A DNA stretch of 64,000 nt from Haloferula rosea (GTDB lineage: Bacteria > Verrucomicrobiota > Verrucomicrobiia > Verrucomicrobiales > Akkermansiaceae): NCBI RefSeq assembly GCF_016595525.1, contig NZ_JAENII010000008.1, forward strand, positions 124,001 through 188,000, read 5' to 3'. Below, piece after piece: positions 34,167-43,444 of the stretch. The number at the start of each line of letters is the position of its first letter. The stretch's first letter is position 1. The position numbers and the translations under genes were made by a program. Below the pieces are notes generated by a model. It did no database searches. It saw only the letters and a program-made list of their open reading frames with translations, and was not told where the DNA came from.

Positions 34167-36263
34167 ATGGACCTGCCCTACGTCAATCGAGAACTCTCCT
34201 GGCTTGAGTTCAACCAACGCGTGCTCAATGAAGCACTTCGAGCCGACCTTCCCTTGCTGGAGCGGGTCAAGTTCCTCGCCATCACCGCGTCGAACCTGGA
34301 TGAGTTCTTCCAAGTCCGGGTGGGCGGTCTGATCCTCATGCGCCGACGGGGCCGCAAGCGCCCGGACCCCGCCGGAATGACACCGGTGCAGCAGATCACC
34401 GCCATCCGCCGCCGGGTTCAGCGCATGCTGGCGGATCAAGGCAAGCTCCTGACCGGCGAGCTCCTCCCTGCCTTGGAAGAAAAGGGCATCATGCTACTCA
34501 AGATTGGGGACCTCAGCCCGAGTCAGGCCGATCAGGCCGCCACCTACTTCCATTCCTCGGTCGGCCCGCTGCTCACCCCTCTGGCCGTCGACTCCGAGGA
34601 CGAACCGCCGCACATCCCCGGGCTGCAGTTGACCGTTGCCTGCAAACTCATCGACGACGAAACCAACACGACCCGCTACGCGCTGATTCCCATCCCCGAT
34701 TCACTGGGCCGTCGCGTGCCGGTGGACACCGACGACGACACCTCCGCCTTCGTGCTGATTGAAGACCTCGTGGCAGCCCACTGCAGTTCTCTTTTCCCGG
34801 GCGAAACGGTGGATGCCACCGGTTGGTTCCGCCTTACCCGAAACGGCGACATCACCGTCCAGGACGATGATGGCGGCGACCTCGCCGGGGAAATGGAAGA
34901 TGTGCTGGCGGCGCGCAAGCTCGCCGACACCGTCCGCCTTGAACTCCCCATCCCCCTGTCCCGCGATCTGTCCCGCATGATCGAAAAGGTCTGTGGTGCC
35001 AGCACCTCGGAGATCTATCGAATTGCAGCCCCGCTTGGCATTTCGGGATTCATGGACCTGGCCTTCATCCCTGGCTACGACCAACTTCGCGACCCGGACT
35101 GGCCGGCACAGTCGTCGCCCGACATCCCACCGACCGAGTCGGTCTTCGATGCCATCAGTCGCCGCGATCTGCTCCTCCATCACCCCTACGAGAGTTTCGA
35201 ACCCGTCATGCGGATGCTCGACGAGGCATCCAACGACCCGGACGTCCTCTCCATCAAACAAGTCCTCTACCGTACCGCGAAGAACTCCCGCATCATCGAT
35301 GCCCTGATCCGTGCCGCGGAAAATGGAAAGAACGTCACCGTGCTTGTCGAACTCAAGGCCCGCTTCGACGAAGCGAGAAACCTCGTCAGGGCGGAAGAAC
35401 TCCAGCGTGCCGGAGTACAGATCGTTTACGGAGTCAAGGGGCTGAAAACCCACGCGAAGATCTGCATGATCGTCCGCCGCGAAGCCGGTCACCTCCGCCG
35501 CTATGTGCACCTGGGCACCGGCAACTACAATGAGTCGACAGCCCGCCTCTACACCGACATTTCGCTTCTCACCTGCCGACCCGAGTATGGGGCGGATGCC
35601 TCGATGTTCTTCAATGCCGTCACCGGCCGCTCCAAGCTCCTTCGCTTCCAGCGCCTCGTCCCGGCTCCGACCGCAATGAAGCCACGTCTGCTCTCATTGA
35701 TCGCCGAGGAAGCCGAGCGGGCCCGCCAGGGGGAACCCGCGCGGATCACCGCCAAAGTGAACTCCCTTCAGGACCCCGATATCATTGCAGCACTCTACGA
35801 TGCCTCCGCCGCAGGCGTGAAGATCCGGCTCAACATCCGTGGCATCTGTTGCCTCAAGACAGGCAACTCCAAGCGGGCCAAGAACATCGAGGTCGTCTCC
35901 ATCATCGATCGCTACCTCGAGCACTCGCGCATCTTCCACTTCCATCAGGGCGGCGACCCGGTCGTTTTCATTGCCTCAGCCGACTGGATGGGGCGGAACC
36001 TCGAACGCCGGGTCGAATTGATGATCCCCATCGAAGACAGCCGCTTGCGCAATCGCCTGATGAAGATCCTCGACACCTTCTTCAAGGACAACACGCAGGC
36101 ATCGCGGATCAAGCCGGACGGGACCTCCGAAAAAATCGAGCCCGAACCCGGACAAAAGAAGTTGCGGGCACAGGAGTATTTCTTCAGGCAGGCACGGCGC
36201 ACTGCCAGGGCACGCGAACACGAACGCGCCATGCGCTTCGAACCCCACCTTCCGCCCAAGTAA
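34167..36263 (+). CDS. ppk1: Polyphosphate kinase 1
   Basis: 698 residues from the ATG at 34167 (a TTG four codons earlier is less likely). N-terminal YVNRELSWLEFN and ASNLDEFFQVRVGGL, the kinase core with LYRTAKNSRI and ARFDEARNL, the phospho-accepting His in LKTHAKICM, and EHSRIFHF with the second conserved His are all present. PPK1 reversibly makes inorganic polyphosphate from ATP at the membrane. It is the second gene of a unit starting with the degenerate Ppx-like gene, followed after 13 bases by an SMP-30 gene. Confidence 0.95.
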   Translation: MDLPYVNRELSWLEFNQRVLNEALRADLPLLERVKFLAITASNLDEFFQVRVGGLILMRRRGRKRPDPAGMTPVQQITAIRRRVQRMLADQGKLLTGELLPALEEKGIMLLKIGDLSPSQADQAATYFHSSVGPLLTPLAVDSEDEPPHIPGLQLTVACKLIDDETNTTRYALIPIPDSLGRRVPVDTDDDTSAFVLIEDLVAAHCSSLFPGETVDATGWFRLTRNGDITVQDDDGGDLAGEMEDVLAARKLADTVRLELPIPLSRDLSRMIEKVCGASTSEIYRIAAPLGISGFMDLAFIPGYDQLRDPDWPAQSSPDIPPTESVFDAISRRDLLLHHPYESFEPVMRMLDEASNDPDVLSIKQVLYRTAKNSRIIDALIRAAENGKNVTVLVELKARFDEARNLVRAEELQRAGVQIVYGVKGLKTHAKICMIVRREAGHLRRYVHLGTGNYNESTARLYTDISLLTCRPEYGADASMFFNAVTGRSKLLRFQRLVPAPTAMKPRLLSLIAEEAERARQGEPARITAKVNSLQDPDIIAALYDASAAGVKIRLNIRGICCLKTGNSKRAKNIEVVSIIDRYLEHSRIFHFHQGGDPVVFIASADWMGRNLERRVELMIPIEDSRLRNRLMKILDTFFKDNTQASRIKPDGTSEKIEPEPGQKKLRAQEYFFRQARRTARAREHERAMRFEPHLPPK

Positions 36264-36276
36264 ACACACTTTCCCT

Positions 36277-37125
36277 ATGACGATCGATACAGCCGGACAA
36301 ACGAAGAGCCAATGGGGCGAAGGCCCGATCTGGTGGCAGGACAAACTCTACTACGTCGACATCGAAGGTCACGCCGTGATCTGCCATGACCCCGTGACCG
36401 GCGACGACCAACGCTGGGAAGTCGGCGAACGCGTTGGCACCGTCGTCCCGCGGGAGGCGGGCGGCCTCATCATCGCCGGCGACACGGGATTTCATTTCCT
36501 CGATCCGGACACGGGCAAACTCACCGCGATCGGTGACCCGGAACCCGACAAGGAGAACAACCGCTTCAACGATGGAAAATGCTCTCCGGACGGCCGCTTC
36601 TTCGCCGGCACCATCAGTCTCGTGAAGAAGACAGGCGACGCCCGCCTCTACCGGCTGGACTCCGATCAGTCCATTCATGAGGTGTTCGGCCCGGTGACCA
36701 ATTCCAACGGCATCGGCTGGAGCCCCGATGGAAAAACCTGCCACTACATCGACACGCCACGCCGTGAGGTCCTGAGCTTCGACTACGACAATGGCCAGAT
36801 CAGCAACATGCGCACCAGCGTGGATACCTCCGCCATCGATGCATCACCTGATGGCATGACGGTCGATGCCGACGGAAACCTCTGGGTCGCGTTTTGTCAC
36901 GGAGCCTGCGTCGCCTGCTACTGCCCGACCTCGGGCAAGGAGCTTCGCCGGATCGAGCTCCCCTGCCTCGAGACCACGGCCTGCGCCTTCGGCGGTCCCG
37001 ACCTGACCGATCTCTACGTGACCACCGGCATCCACAAGACCGAAGTCGAGGAACTCGCCGGCCGCGTGCTCGTCATCAAGGGACTCGGAGTCAAAGGCCT
37101 GCCCGCGAATCCGTTCGCGGGCTGA
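36277..37125 (+). CDS. SMP-30/gluconolactonase family protein
   Basis: 282 residues with no signal peptide. The six-bladed propeller motifs are WGEGPIWW (metal Glu near residue 15), NNRFNDGKCSPDGRFFAGT (Asn), VTNSNGIGWSPDG (Asn) and SPDGMTVDADGNLWVA (Asp). Members hydrolyse sugar lactones such as gluconolactone in the cytoplasm, with a divalent metal. It is the last gene after ppk1 and probably co-transcribed; a link to polyphosphate is not obvious. It ends nine bases from convergent lpxI. Confidence 0.87.
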   Translation: MTIDTAGQTKSQWGEGPIWWQDKLYYVDIEGHAVICHDPVTGDDQRWEVGERVGTVVPREAGGLIIAGDTGFHFLDPDTGKLTAIGDPEPDKENNRFNDGKCSPDGRFFAGTISLVKKTGDARLYRLDSDQSIHEVFGPVTNSNGIGWSPDGKTCHYIDTPRREVLSFDYDNGQISNMRTSVDTSAIDASPDGMTVDADGNLWVAFCHGACVACYCPTSGKELRRIELPCLETTACAFGGPDLTDLYVTTGIHKTEVEELAGRVLVIKGLGVKGLPANPFAG

Positions 37126-37134
37126 TCTCCGCGC

Positions 37135-38010
37135 TCAGCGGTCATCCGACACCCCGGTGGGACGGTCGCCGTCCGCCGTGGCGTCGATCGCATGCAGGCT
37201 GATGTCGTGACGCATGCACAACTCCTGGACCACATCGCTTTCCAGCAGCAGCACGCGCTTCGCTTCGATTGCAATCGCACCGACACCCGCCTCCACACAG
37301 GTCTCGATCGTCTGGGGTCCGACCACCGGCACATCGAAACGAAAATCCTGATTCGGCTTCGACACCTTGATCAGCATGACGTTCTTGCCACGTCCGAGCG
37401 ACCCGCCGCGCTTGATGCACTCGTTGGTTCCCTCGAAGGCTTCTACGGCAAGCACCGTACCATGGCGCACCACGATGGTCTGGCCGATGTCCAGGCGGCT
37501 GGTCTCCTTGGCGATGCGGAATCCGAATGCCGCATCTCCGAGCTGACGCTGCTTCATCGCAGGGCCGAAGACATGACCGGGCCCGGGTAGAAGGTCTTCC
37601 AAAAAGGTGGTGGCCGGAAGCAGCTTGATCCCTTCCGAGGCGAGCTCATTGGCGATCGCGCCGAACAAGGACTCCGCATTCCGCTCCGGAGTCTTCGCCA
37701 GCACCATCAGCGCCTTCATGTCCGGCCGCAGGTTGAAAAGATTCTTTGGTGCGATCTGCCCGACCATGATGGCCTCGGTGACCCCGTGCTTCTTGAAGAA
37801 CTTGATCGGCTTCCCAAGCTGTCCGACACGAAACCATTCGGAGGCCTCCACCTCCTCCAGCAACTCCGGCCGGGTCTCATCCTGGAACGCAGCGACAACC
37901 AGGGTGGCACCCGGAGCATTCCGCCGGGCAGCCTCCACGAAGATTCTTGGGTAGGCGCCATTGCCGGCGATGATCCCGATCTTCCGAACTGCCTCGTTGC
38001 CTTCAGTCAT
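37135..38010 (-). CDS. lpxI: UDP-2,3-diacylglucosamine pyrophosphatase LpxI
   Basis: 291 residues from the ATG at 38010. Motifs of the DUF1009/LpxI family are clear: IGIIAGNGAYP at the start, VGQIAPKNLFNLRPD, and DIGQTIVVRHGTVLAVEAFEGT in the C-terminal domain. LpxI cleaves UDP-2,3-diacylglucosamine to lipid X and UMP in lipid A synthesis and replaces LpxH in many non-enteric bacteria. Its presence implies an outer membrane with lipid A. The gene begins 11 bases after the tRNA-Leu gene on the same strand and may share its transcript. Confidence 0.92.
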   Translation of the reverse strand: MTEGNEAVRKIGIIAGNGAYPRIFVEAARRNAPGATLVVAAFQDETRPELLEEVEASEWFRVGQLGKPIKFFKKHGVTEAIMVGQIAPKNLFNLRPDMKALMVLAKTPERNAESLFGAIANELASEGIKLLPATTFLEDLLPGPGHVFGPAMKQRQLGDAAFGFRIAKETSRLDIGQTIVVRHGTVLAVEAFEGTNECIKRGGSLGRGKNVMLIKVSKPNQDFRFDVPVVGPQTIETCVEAGVGAIAIEAKRVLLLESDVVQELCMRHDISLHAIDATADGDRPTGVSDDR

Positions 38011-38021
38011 GATCGTGAAAG

Positions 38022-38102
38022 TAGCGGCTGTGGGACTCGAACCCACACTCCATAGGAACTCGATTTTGAATCGAGCGCGTCTACCAATTCCGCCAAGCCG
38101 CC
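38022..38102 (-). tRNA. tRNA-Leu (anticodon CAA)
   Basis: Read on the minus strand the gene folds as a class II tRNA: acceptor GGCGGCT pairing with AGCCGCT (first pair G-U), D-arm with GGTAGACGC, anticodon stem CTCGA/TCGAG with loop TTCAAAA giving anticodon CAA (38066-38068), a short variable arm (TCC/GGA) and T-arm GTGGG-TTCGAGT-CCCAC. The discriminator base is A, as leucine tRNAs need. CCA is not encoded, so it must be added. It lies between trxB and lpxI, all on the same strand. Confidence 0.95.
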
Positions 38103-38181
38103 CTTGGGTGGGCGGATGTTTGCCCTACCTGCGCGTCGGGCGCAAGCGGCAAAACCGCCCAACTTTGCATCCGTCCGGCGA

Positions 38182-39108
38182 TTACTCGCCGTCAGCAAGA
38201 TAGCGCTCGGCCTCGAGTGCCGCCGCACAGCCCTGCCCGGCAGCCGTGATGGCCTGACGGTAGTAGTGGTCCGCGACATCACCGGCTGCAAACAACCCGG
38301 AGGTCTTCGTCGCCGTCCGGCCCGGATTCTGAAGGATGTAGCCGTTCTCGTCCAAATCCACCAGATCGCCGAGGAACCCGCTGTTCGGCACGTGCCCGAT
38401 CGCGACGAACACGCACTTCACCTCGAGTTCCTTCTCGGAACCATCCACGGTGCTCTGCAGCGTCACCGCACGCATCTCACCCTCTTCGTCGGTCAGATAC
38501 TCGCTCACCGTGCTATTCCAAACCGGCTCGATCTTCTCGTTCGCCAATGCCCGATCGGCCATGATCTTCGAAGCACGGAGCTCGTCGCGACGGTGGATCA
38601 GATACACCTTGCTCGCGAACCGGGTCAGGAAGTCCGCTTCCTCACAGGCGCTGTCGCCGCCACCGATCACACACACCGGCACATCCCGGTAGAATGCGCC
38701 GTCGCAGGTCGCGCAGGAGGTCAGACCGTGGCCGATCAGCTTCTCTTCGCCCTCGATCCCGAGGTGACGCGGAGCCGCTCCGGTAGCCACGATCACGGTC
38801 TTCGTTTCAAGCGTCTTGCCCCCCGCCACGATCTCGAAGTGTCCGGCGTCGGTCTTCGTCACGCTTTCCACATTGGCAAACTCGATGCGGGCACCGAATT
38901 TCTCAGCCTGCTTCTGCATGTTGCTCATCAGTTCGGGACCCATGATTCCCTCAGGAAAACCAGGGAAGTTCTCCACTTCGGTGGTGGTCGTCAGTTGTCC
39001 GCCCGGCTGGGTGCCGGTCAACATGAGCGGATTCAGATTGGCTCGCGCCGTGTAAATCGCCGCAGTGTATCCTGCGCAGCCTGTCCCGATGATGATTACG
39101 TCTTCCAT
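38182..39108 (-). CDS. trxB: Thioredoxin reductase
   Basis: 308 residues from the ATG at 39108; the longer frame upstream adds a non-homologous stretch. FAD-binding [17 protein letters not shown], the redox-active C132ATC135DG, the NADPH-binding [12 protein letters not shown] with HRRDELRAS, and the C-terminal [10 protein letters not shown] are all present, which defines the low-molecular-weight bacterial type. It passes electrons from NADPH to thioredoxin. The gene precedes tRNA-Leu and follows a lipoprotein gene on the same strand. Confidence 0.96.
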   Translation of the reverse strand: MEDVIIIGTGCAGYTAAIYTARANLNPLMLTGTQPGGQLTTTTEVENFPGFPEGIMGPELMSNMQKQAEKFGARIEFANVESVTKTDAGHFEIVAGGKTLETKTVIVATGAAPRHLGIEGEEKLIGHGLTSCATCDGAFYRDVPVCVIGGGDSACEEADFLTRFASKVYLIHRRDELRASKIMADRALANEKIEPVWNSTVSEYLTDEEGEMRAVTLQSTVDGSEKELEVKCVFVAIGHVPNSGFLGDLVDLDENGYILQNPGRTATKTSGLFAAGDVADHYYRQAITAAGQGCAAALEAERYLADGE

Positions 39109-39170
39109 GGTGATCTGAGTCGAATGCCCGCGAAGTATTCCCCAAACCTCCCCAAGGTCAACGCCGGGAA

Positions 39171-40097
39171 TCACTCCATTCCGCGCTTGCGCTTTTCATT
39201 GGCGATCCAGTCCTGATCACGCGGCGAAAGGTTCTTCTCGCTGGTCTGGAAACGGGTGCCGTCGGGCTCCATCAGCAGCAGCTTGCCCGCCTGATAGGAC
39301 AGCAACTTGGCGAAAATACGGCGTCCGCGCGGGTCCGACCACGTCCGGTAGCCCTTCTTCTCCATCTTCTTCTTCCACGCTTCGTGGGATTTCCCGGCCA
39401 GCATGGCCGCCTGGCGCAGCTGTCCCCACTTGTACTCCGCCTGGCCACGCCGGTATCCCTTGTAGCGTCCGATCACCTCACCAGAAGGCGTCAGCACCAA
39501 CAGGTTTGGCTGACCCAGAATCTTGTAGCGCTTCTTCAGATCCTGCACGAAGCCCGACTTGCGCGAGGTCGAGTCATCCAACTTGCTGCCGTCGATCCGC
39601 TGGTCGATCTGCAGACGTACGAAAGTACCCGCCGCCCATTCCTCGAAATCCTGCGTGTTGAACAATTCCTCAGCCAATGCCTTGCAATTGGGGCTGTTCT
39701 GCGAATCCGTGAACCACATCAGCACCGGCTTGTCGCTGTGTCGGGCTTCCTTGAAGGCGTTGCTGTAGCTCTGGCGCCACGGGCCCTCGCTGGGCACGGC
39801 AGACAGCAACTCCTTCAGCTCCGGGACGATCGCATCCGGATCCTCCGCATCCGGATCCGTGAAGACGATATCCTCGTGATCCAGCACCACGCCTGCGTTG
39901 TCGCGCAGCGCATCCGGAATGCCGCCGCTGTTGCCAAGTGGTGTGGCTCCACCACCCCGCAGTTCGGCTGGAATCGAACCCGGCCCGAAGGGATCCGGCT
40001 GCATCCCGCCCATCGGCCCGGCTCCACCACCGTCGCCTCCACCTCCACAGGAGGCCAGCAATCCGGCTGCGATCAAACAACACCAGCGAAACTTCAT
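39171..40097 (-). CDS. Lipoprotein with thioredoxin-like domain and SHD1-like C-terminus
   Basis: 308 residues. Lipobox LLASC (Cys17) with a Gly-rich spacer after it. Residues about 105-225 look like a thioredoxin fold used by periplasmic proteins ([41 protein letters not shown]), but the CxxC is reduced to SPNC, one cysteine. The end ([35 protein letters not shown]) matches the SHD1-like module common in Planctomycetota and Verrucomicrobiota. It is 62 bases upstream of trxB on the same strand. Likely a periplasmic thiol-binding or structural lipoprotein rather than a disulphide oxidoreductase. Confidence 0.7.
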   Translation of the reverse strand: MKFRWCCLIAAGLLASCGGGGDGGGAGPMGGMQPDPFGPGSIPAELRGGGATPLGNSGGIPDALRDNAGVVLDHEDIVFTDPDAEDPDAIVPELKELLSAVPSEGPWRQSYSNAFKEARHSDKPVLMWFTDSQNSPNCKALAEELFNTQDFEEWAAGTFVRLQIDQRIDGSKLDDSTSRKSGFVQDLKKRYKILGQPNLLVLTPSGEVIGRYKGYRRGQAEYKWGQLRQAAMLAGKSHEAWKKKMEKKGYRTWSDPRGRRIFAKLLSYQAGKLLLMEPDGTRFQTSEKNLSPRDQDWIANEKRKRGME

Positions 40098-40208
40098 GGG
40101 ATGACCCTAAGAGGCCTTCCCGAAACTTGCAATCCATGGGCAGTTTGCCTTGCCGAGTGGCGCCGGGTCGGCACACTCCCGGCGAACTTTTCCAACCCCT
40201 GACGCCCC

Positions 40209-41849
40209 ATGCACCGACGTCTGATCCCACTATTCCTCGTACTTTTCGCATTCATCGCACCCACGGCCCTCGCTGCCGGAGGAGGCCACGGAGCCGAAAC
40301 ACCGGCTTTTGTCACCCAGATGAACGAATTCCCCGCCCTCGAGGAAGCAGAAGGCATCGACAAGACCGACATCATGGCGCGCATCAAGTTCCGTGCGTCC
40401 CAGGCCCCGTTTCTGGTGGTCGCCACGATCATCTTCATCTGCGCCATCATCCACACCTTCTTCGCCGTGCCCCTCACCAAGCTCGCGCACAAGGTGCAGC
40501 ACGAGCATGACGACATGATCCGGCGGAAGAATGAAGCCGCCGGCGAGGAGACGGAGGAAACCGACATGGTGAGTTTCAAGGCAACCCTGCTCCACTTCCT
40601 CGGCGAGGTCGAAGCCATCTTCGGAATCTGGGTGGTCGTCCTGATGGGCGCCATCGGCTGGTTCTATGGTTTGGACTCAGTCACCGGCTACATCAGTGGC
40701 ACGGTCAACTTCACCGAGCCCATCTTCGTGGTCGTGATCATGGCGCTGGCCTCCACACGCCCCATCCTCAACTTCGCCGAGCGCTGCCTCCGACTCGCCG
40801 CCCGACTCGGCAAGGAAAGTCTCACCGCCTGGTGGCTCTCCATTCTCATCATCGCCCCCATCCTCGGATCGTTCATCACCGAGCCCGGCGCCATGACCAT
40901 CGCCGCCATGCTGCTGGCGAAGAAGTTCTACAGCTACCGCCCGTCCGCCAAGTTCGCCTACGCCACGCTCGGCTTGCTGTTCGTCAATATCTCGGTCGGC
41001 GGCGTGCTGACCAACTTCGCTGCGCCACCGGTCCTGATGGTGGCCCAGAAATGGGAACTCACGACCCCGGAAATGTTCTTCCACTTCGGTGAAAAGGCCA
41101 TCATCGGCATCCTGATTTCCACCGTGGTCTACTTCCTCTTCTTCAAGAAGGAGCTGAAGGAACTCAGCGCCCGTGCCCGCGAGGAGGCGGACCTCGAAGA
41201 AAAGCAGGATCACATCCCGTTCTGGGTGACTTTCACCCACCTCTTCTTCATGGCGTGGACCGTCAAGTTCGCCCACGACCCACCGATGTTCATCGGCAGC
41301 TTCCTCTTCTTCCTCGCCTTCCGTCAGGCGACCGCCCACTACCAAACGGCGATCAACCTCCGCGGCCCCATCCTCGTCGGCTTCTTCCTTGCGGGTCTCG
41401 TCATCCATGGTGGCCTCCAAGGCTGGTGGCTCGCACCCATCATCACCTCCCTGTCCGAATGGCCGCTGTTCATCGGTTCCGTCGTGCTCACTTCGTTCAA
41501 CGACAACGCCGCGATTACCTTCCTCGCCAGCCAGGTCGATGGGCTCTCCCCTTTCCTGAAATATGCGGTGCTTGCCGGTGCCGTGAGCGGCGGTGGTCTC
41601 ACCGTGATCGCGAATGCTCCCAACCCCGCAGGTCAGGCCCTGTTGAGCCGCTTCTTTGGCGACGGGGTTTCGCCCGGCAAACTTCTCGCTGGAGCCCTCG
41701 TTCCGACCATCATTGTGGGTGCCCTGATGATGCTCTTCCCCGACCCGGGCATTGAAGAGATGTTCACGGTCAGTGCAGATAAGGTCGAGGAAGTGGCCGC
41801 TCCAGAAGCGATCGGTGATCTTCCCGAAAGCCCTGCGAATCACGAGTAA
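40209..41849 (+). CDS. Putative Na+/H+ antiporter (PF07399-type)
   Basis: 546 residues with an N-terminal signal-like helix and about ten further membrane helices. Segments such as ILNFAERCLRLAARLGKESLTAWW, FITEPGAMTIAAMLLAKKFYS, VGGVLTNFAAPPVLMVAQ and SFNDNAAITFLASQVDGLS fit the putative Na+/H+ antiporter family. A cytoplasmic acidic linker lies near residues 100-120, and the C-terminus is acidic. It would exchange Na+ for H+ at the inner membrane, which fits a marine or haloalkaline habitat. ribE begins two bases after its stop. Confidence 0.8.
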   Translation: MHRRLIPLFLVLFAFIAPTALAAGGGHGAETPAFVTQMNEFPALEEAEGIDKTDIMARIKFRASQAPFLVVATIIFICAIIHTFFAVPLTKLAHKVQHEHDDMIRRKNEAAGEETEETDMVSFKATLLHFLGEVEAIFGIWVVVLMGAIGWFYGLDSVTGYISGTVNFTEPIFVVVIMALASTRPILNFAERCLRLAARLGKESLTAWWLSILIIAPILGSFITEPGAMTIAAMLLAKKFYSYRPSAKFAYATLGLLFVNISVGGVLTNFAAPPVLMVAQKWELTTPEMFFHFGEKAIIGILISTVVYFLFFKKELKELSARAREEADLEEKQDHIPFWVTFTHLFFMAWTVKFAHDPPMFIGSFLFFLAFRQATAHYQTAINLRGPILVGFFLAGLVIHGGLQGWWLAPIITSLSEWPLFIGSVVLTSFNDNAAITFLASQVDGLSPFLKYAVLAGAVSGGGLTVIANAPNPAGQALLSRFFGDGVSPGKLLAGALVPTIIVGALMMLFPDPGIEEMFTVSADKVEEVAAPEAIGDLPESPANHE

Positions 41850-41851
41850 CC

Positions 41852-42439
41852 ATGTTCACCGGTCTGGTCGAATCCCGGGGTGCGGTTCGCGCATTGGAAT
41901 CCAAAGGCGAACAGGCACGACTCACCATTCAGATTCCCTTCGCCAGCGAACTCTCCCTCGGGGATTCGGTCGCGGTCAACGGGTGCTGCCTGACGGTCAC
42001 CCAACTGGATGGCGGCGACGCGTCCTTCGACGTTCTCAACCAAACCCTGAAGGTCACATCGCTCGGGGATCTCAAGGAAGGATCCACCGTCAATCTCGAG
42101 CGCGCCATGCAGGTCGGCGACCGCTTCGGCGGACATTTCGTGCAGGGACACATTGATGCCACCGGCACCATCGAGGCCTACGCCCCCATGGGTCAGGACC
42201 ACCGTCTCGAAGTCAGGCTCCCCGAGGACATCGCCAACCTGAGCATTCCAAAGGGCTCGCTCGCCATCGACGGCATCTCACTCACCATCGCTGAACTCGA
42301 AGGCACCCTCGCCCGCTTCTGGATCATTCCCCATACCCACGCCGAGACCAACCTCAGCACCCGCCAACCGGGACAACGGGTCAATCTCGAGGCCGACATG
42401 CTGGCGAAGCATGTCGCCAAACTGATGGGCAAGGCCTGA
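41852..42439 (+). CDS. ribE: Riboflavin synthase, alpha subunit
   Basis: 195 residues. Two lumazine-binding repeats, each starting with a fold like MFTGLVES and with the VNGCCLTV and IDGISLTI motifs and HFVQGHIDATG between them; this is the usual trimeric enzyme that dismutates two 6,7-dimethyl-8-ribityllumazine into riboflavin. It follows the antiporter gene by two bases, an operon link without obvious metabolic sense. Other rib genes and an FMN riboswitch are not seen nearby. Confidence 0.95.
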   Translation: MFTGLVESRGAVRALESKGEQARLTIQIPFASELSLGDSVAVNGCCLTVTQLDGGDASFDVLNQTLKVTSLGDLKEGSTVNLERAMQVGDRFGGHFVQGHIDATGTIEAYAPMGQDHRLEVRLPEDIANLSIPKGSLAIDGISLTIAELEGTLARFWIIPHTHAETNLSTRQPGQRVNLEADMLAKHVAKLMGKA

Positions 42440-42451
42440 ATGCCGAGCCAT

Positions 42452-42880
42452 TCATGACGTCGGAGCGAGCCAGTTGAATGGCGGAAACGGTAGATTGCGA
42501 AGCACCGCAAAGCCGATCACCAGCCAAGCCAGCACCCACGCACCACGCGTCCCCAAGGGGAACCGCCACGCTGGAGGACACCCCCTCAGCCAGCCAAGCA
42601 CTTCGGGCACCAGCGCCACGAGCGCCAGTGGGAGCAGGATCACACCCAGCGGGTTGAACCGGAACGCCGCTGCCACATTGCCGTCGAGCACCGCATTGGC
42701 AGCGCGCGTCATTCCGCACCCCGGGCAATGCAAGCCCGTGAGATCATGAAGCAGGCAGGTCCACGGCATCGCCGACGGCCCACCGGTCATCAGTAGCCAA
42801 GTGGCCACCCCCACGAACCCCAAGGCACCTAGCAGAATAGCCAGCCGCCCCCATCTCAGCCCATGAGCTCGCTCGCTCAT
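42452..42880 (-). CDS. DUF2752 membrane protein
   Basis: 142 residues with three predicted membrane helices. The DUF2752 hallmark LHCPGCGMTRA is present at about residues 50-60, followed by FRFNPLGVILLP. The function of the family is unknown; the CPxCG pair suggests metal or redox chemistry near the membrane. It lies six bases downstream of the GYF_2-CD225 gene on the same strand and convergent to ribE. Confidence 0.85.
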   Translation of the reverse strand: MSERAHGLRWGRLAILLGALGFVGVATWLLMTGGPSAMPWTCLLHDLTGLHCPGCGMTRAANAVLDGNVAAAFRFNPLGVILLPLALVALVPEVLGWLRGCPPAWRFPLGTRGAWVLAWLVIGFAVLRNLPFPPFNWLAPTS

Positions 42881-42886
42881 CGAGGA

Positions 42887-43417
42887 TCAGAACGAGGAAC
42901 TCGACTCGGCATAGAAAATGAACCCGAAGGCCGCCAGGTTCGCGATGAGGCCGAGACCAAAGGAAATCCAACACCACATCTTGGCGGCATTCGATGCCTC
43001 CTGGGCTGCCTGCCAATCGCCACTGCGCTTCAAGCCGTCCACCTTGGCTGCATACACGATCGCCGGAATCCCAAGTGGCCAACAGCACAGGATAGTCACA
43101 ACAATCGACTGCCAAAGGTAGGTCGGAATCTCCGGTCCCATCTGCAGCTGGTTGGCCGGCGATGCCGTCACCGGCGATTGGTAGGGAGAGCCACCAGATC
43201 CTGCAGCAGGCACGTTCGACGGCCCTGATGGCGTGGAAACGTGAGGTGCCAGTGAGGAAGCCAACTCAGGCGTTTTCGCCAGCGGCTGCCAATCACTCAT
43301 TCCGTCGTGCCAAACCAAGTCTTCCGGCTTCACGGAACCCGCGGCAATCTTGCCCCTCAGCTCCTCCTCGGAAATCGGTCCCGCCTGGCTGCCGTTCTCA
43401 GAATAATACCACTGCAT
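42887..43417 (-). CDS. GYF_2 and CD225-like membrane protein
   Basis: 176 residues. Residues 1-50 are a GYF_2 domain (WYYSENGSQAGPISEEELR, LVWHDGMSDWQPL). After a Pro/Ser linker come two hydrophobic segments of the CD225/dispanin kind (YLWQSIVVTILCCWPLGIPAIVYAAKVD, then WCWISFGLGLIANLAAF). Such small proteins are common in Verrucomicrobiota; function unknown. Between another GYF_2 gene and DUF2752, all on the minus strand, so probably one transcription unit. Confidence 0.8.
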   Translation of the reverse strand: MQWYYSENGSQAGPISEEELRGKIAAGSVKPEDLVWHDGMSDWQPLAKTPELASSLAPHVSTPSGPSNVPAAGSGGSPYQSPVTASPANQLQMGPEIPTYLWQSIVVTILCCWPLGIPAIVYAAKVDGLKRSGDWQAAQEASNAAKMWCWISFGLGLIANLAAFGFIFYAESSSSF

Positions 43418-43444
43418 GGCTGAGATTCTCTAGCGCCCGGTGGG

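Noticed and set aside
40677-41843. A 388-codon minus-strand frame opposite the Na+/H+ antiporter gene
   Set aside because: Highly charged Glu/Gly/Asp-rich shadow of a membrane-protein gene.
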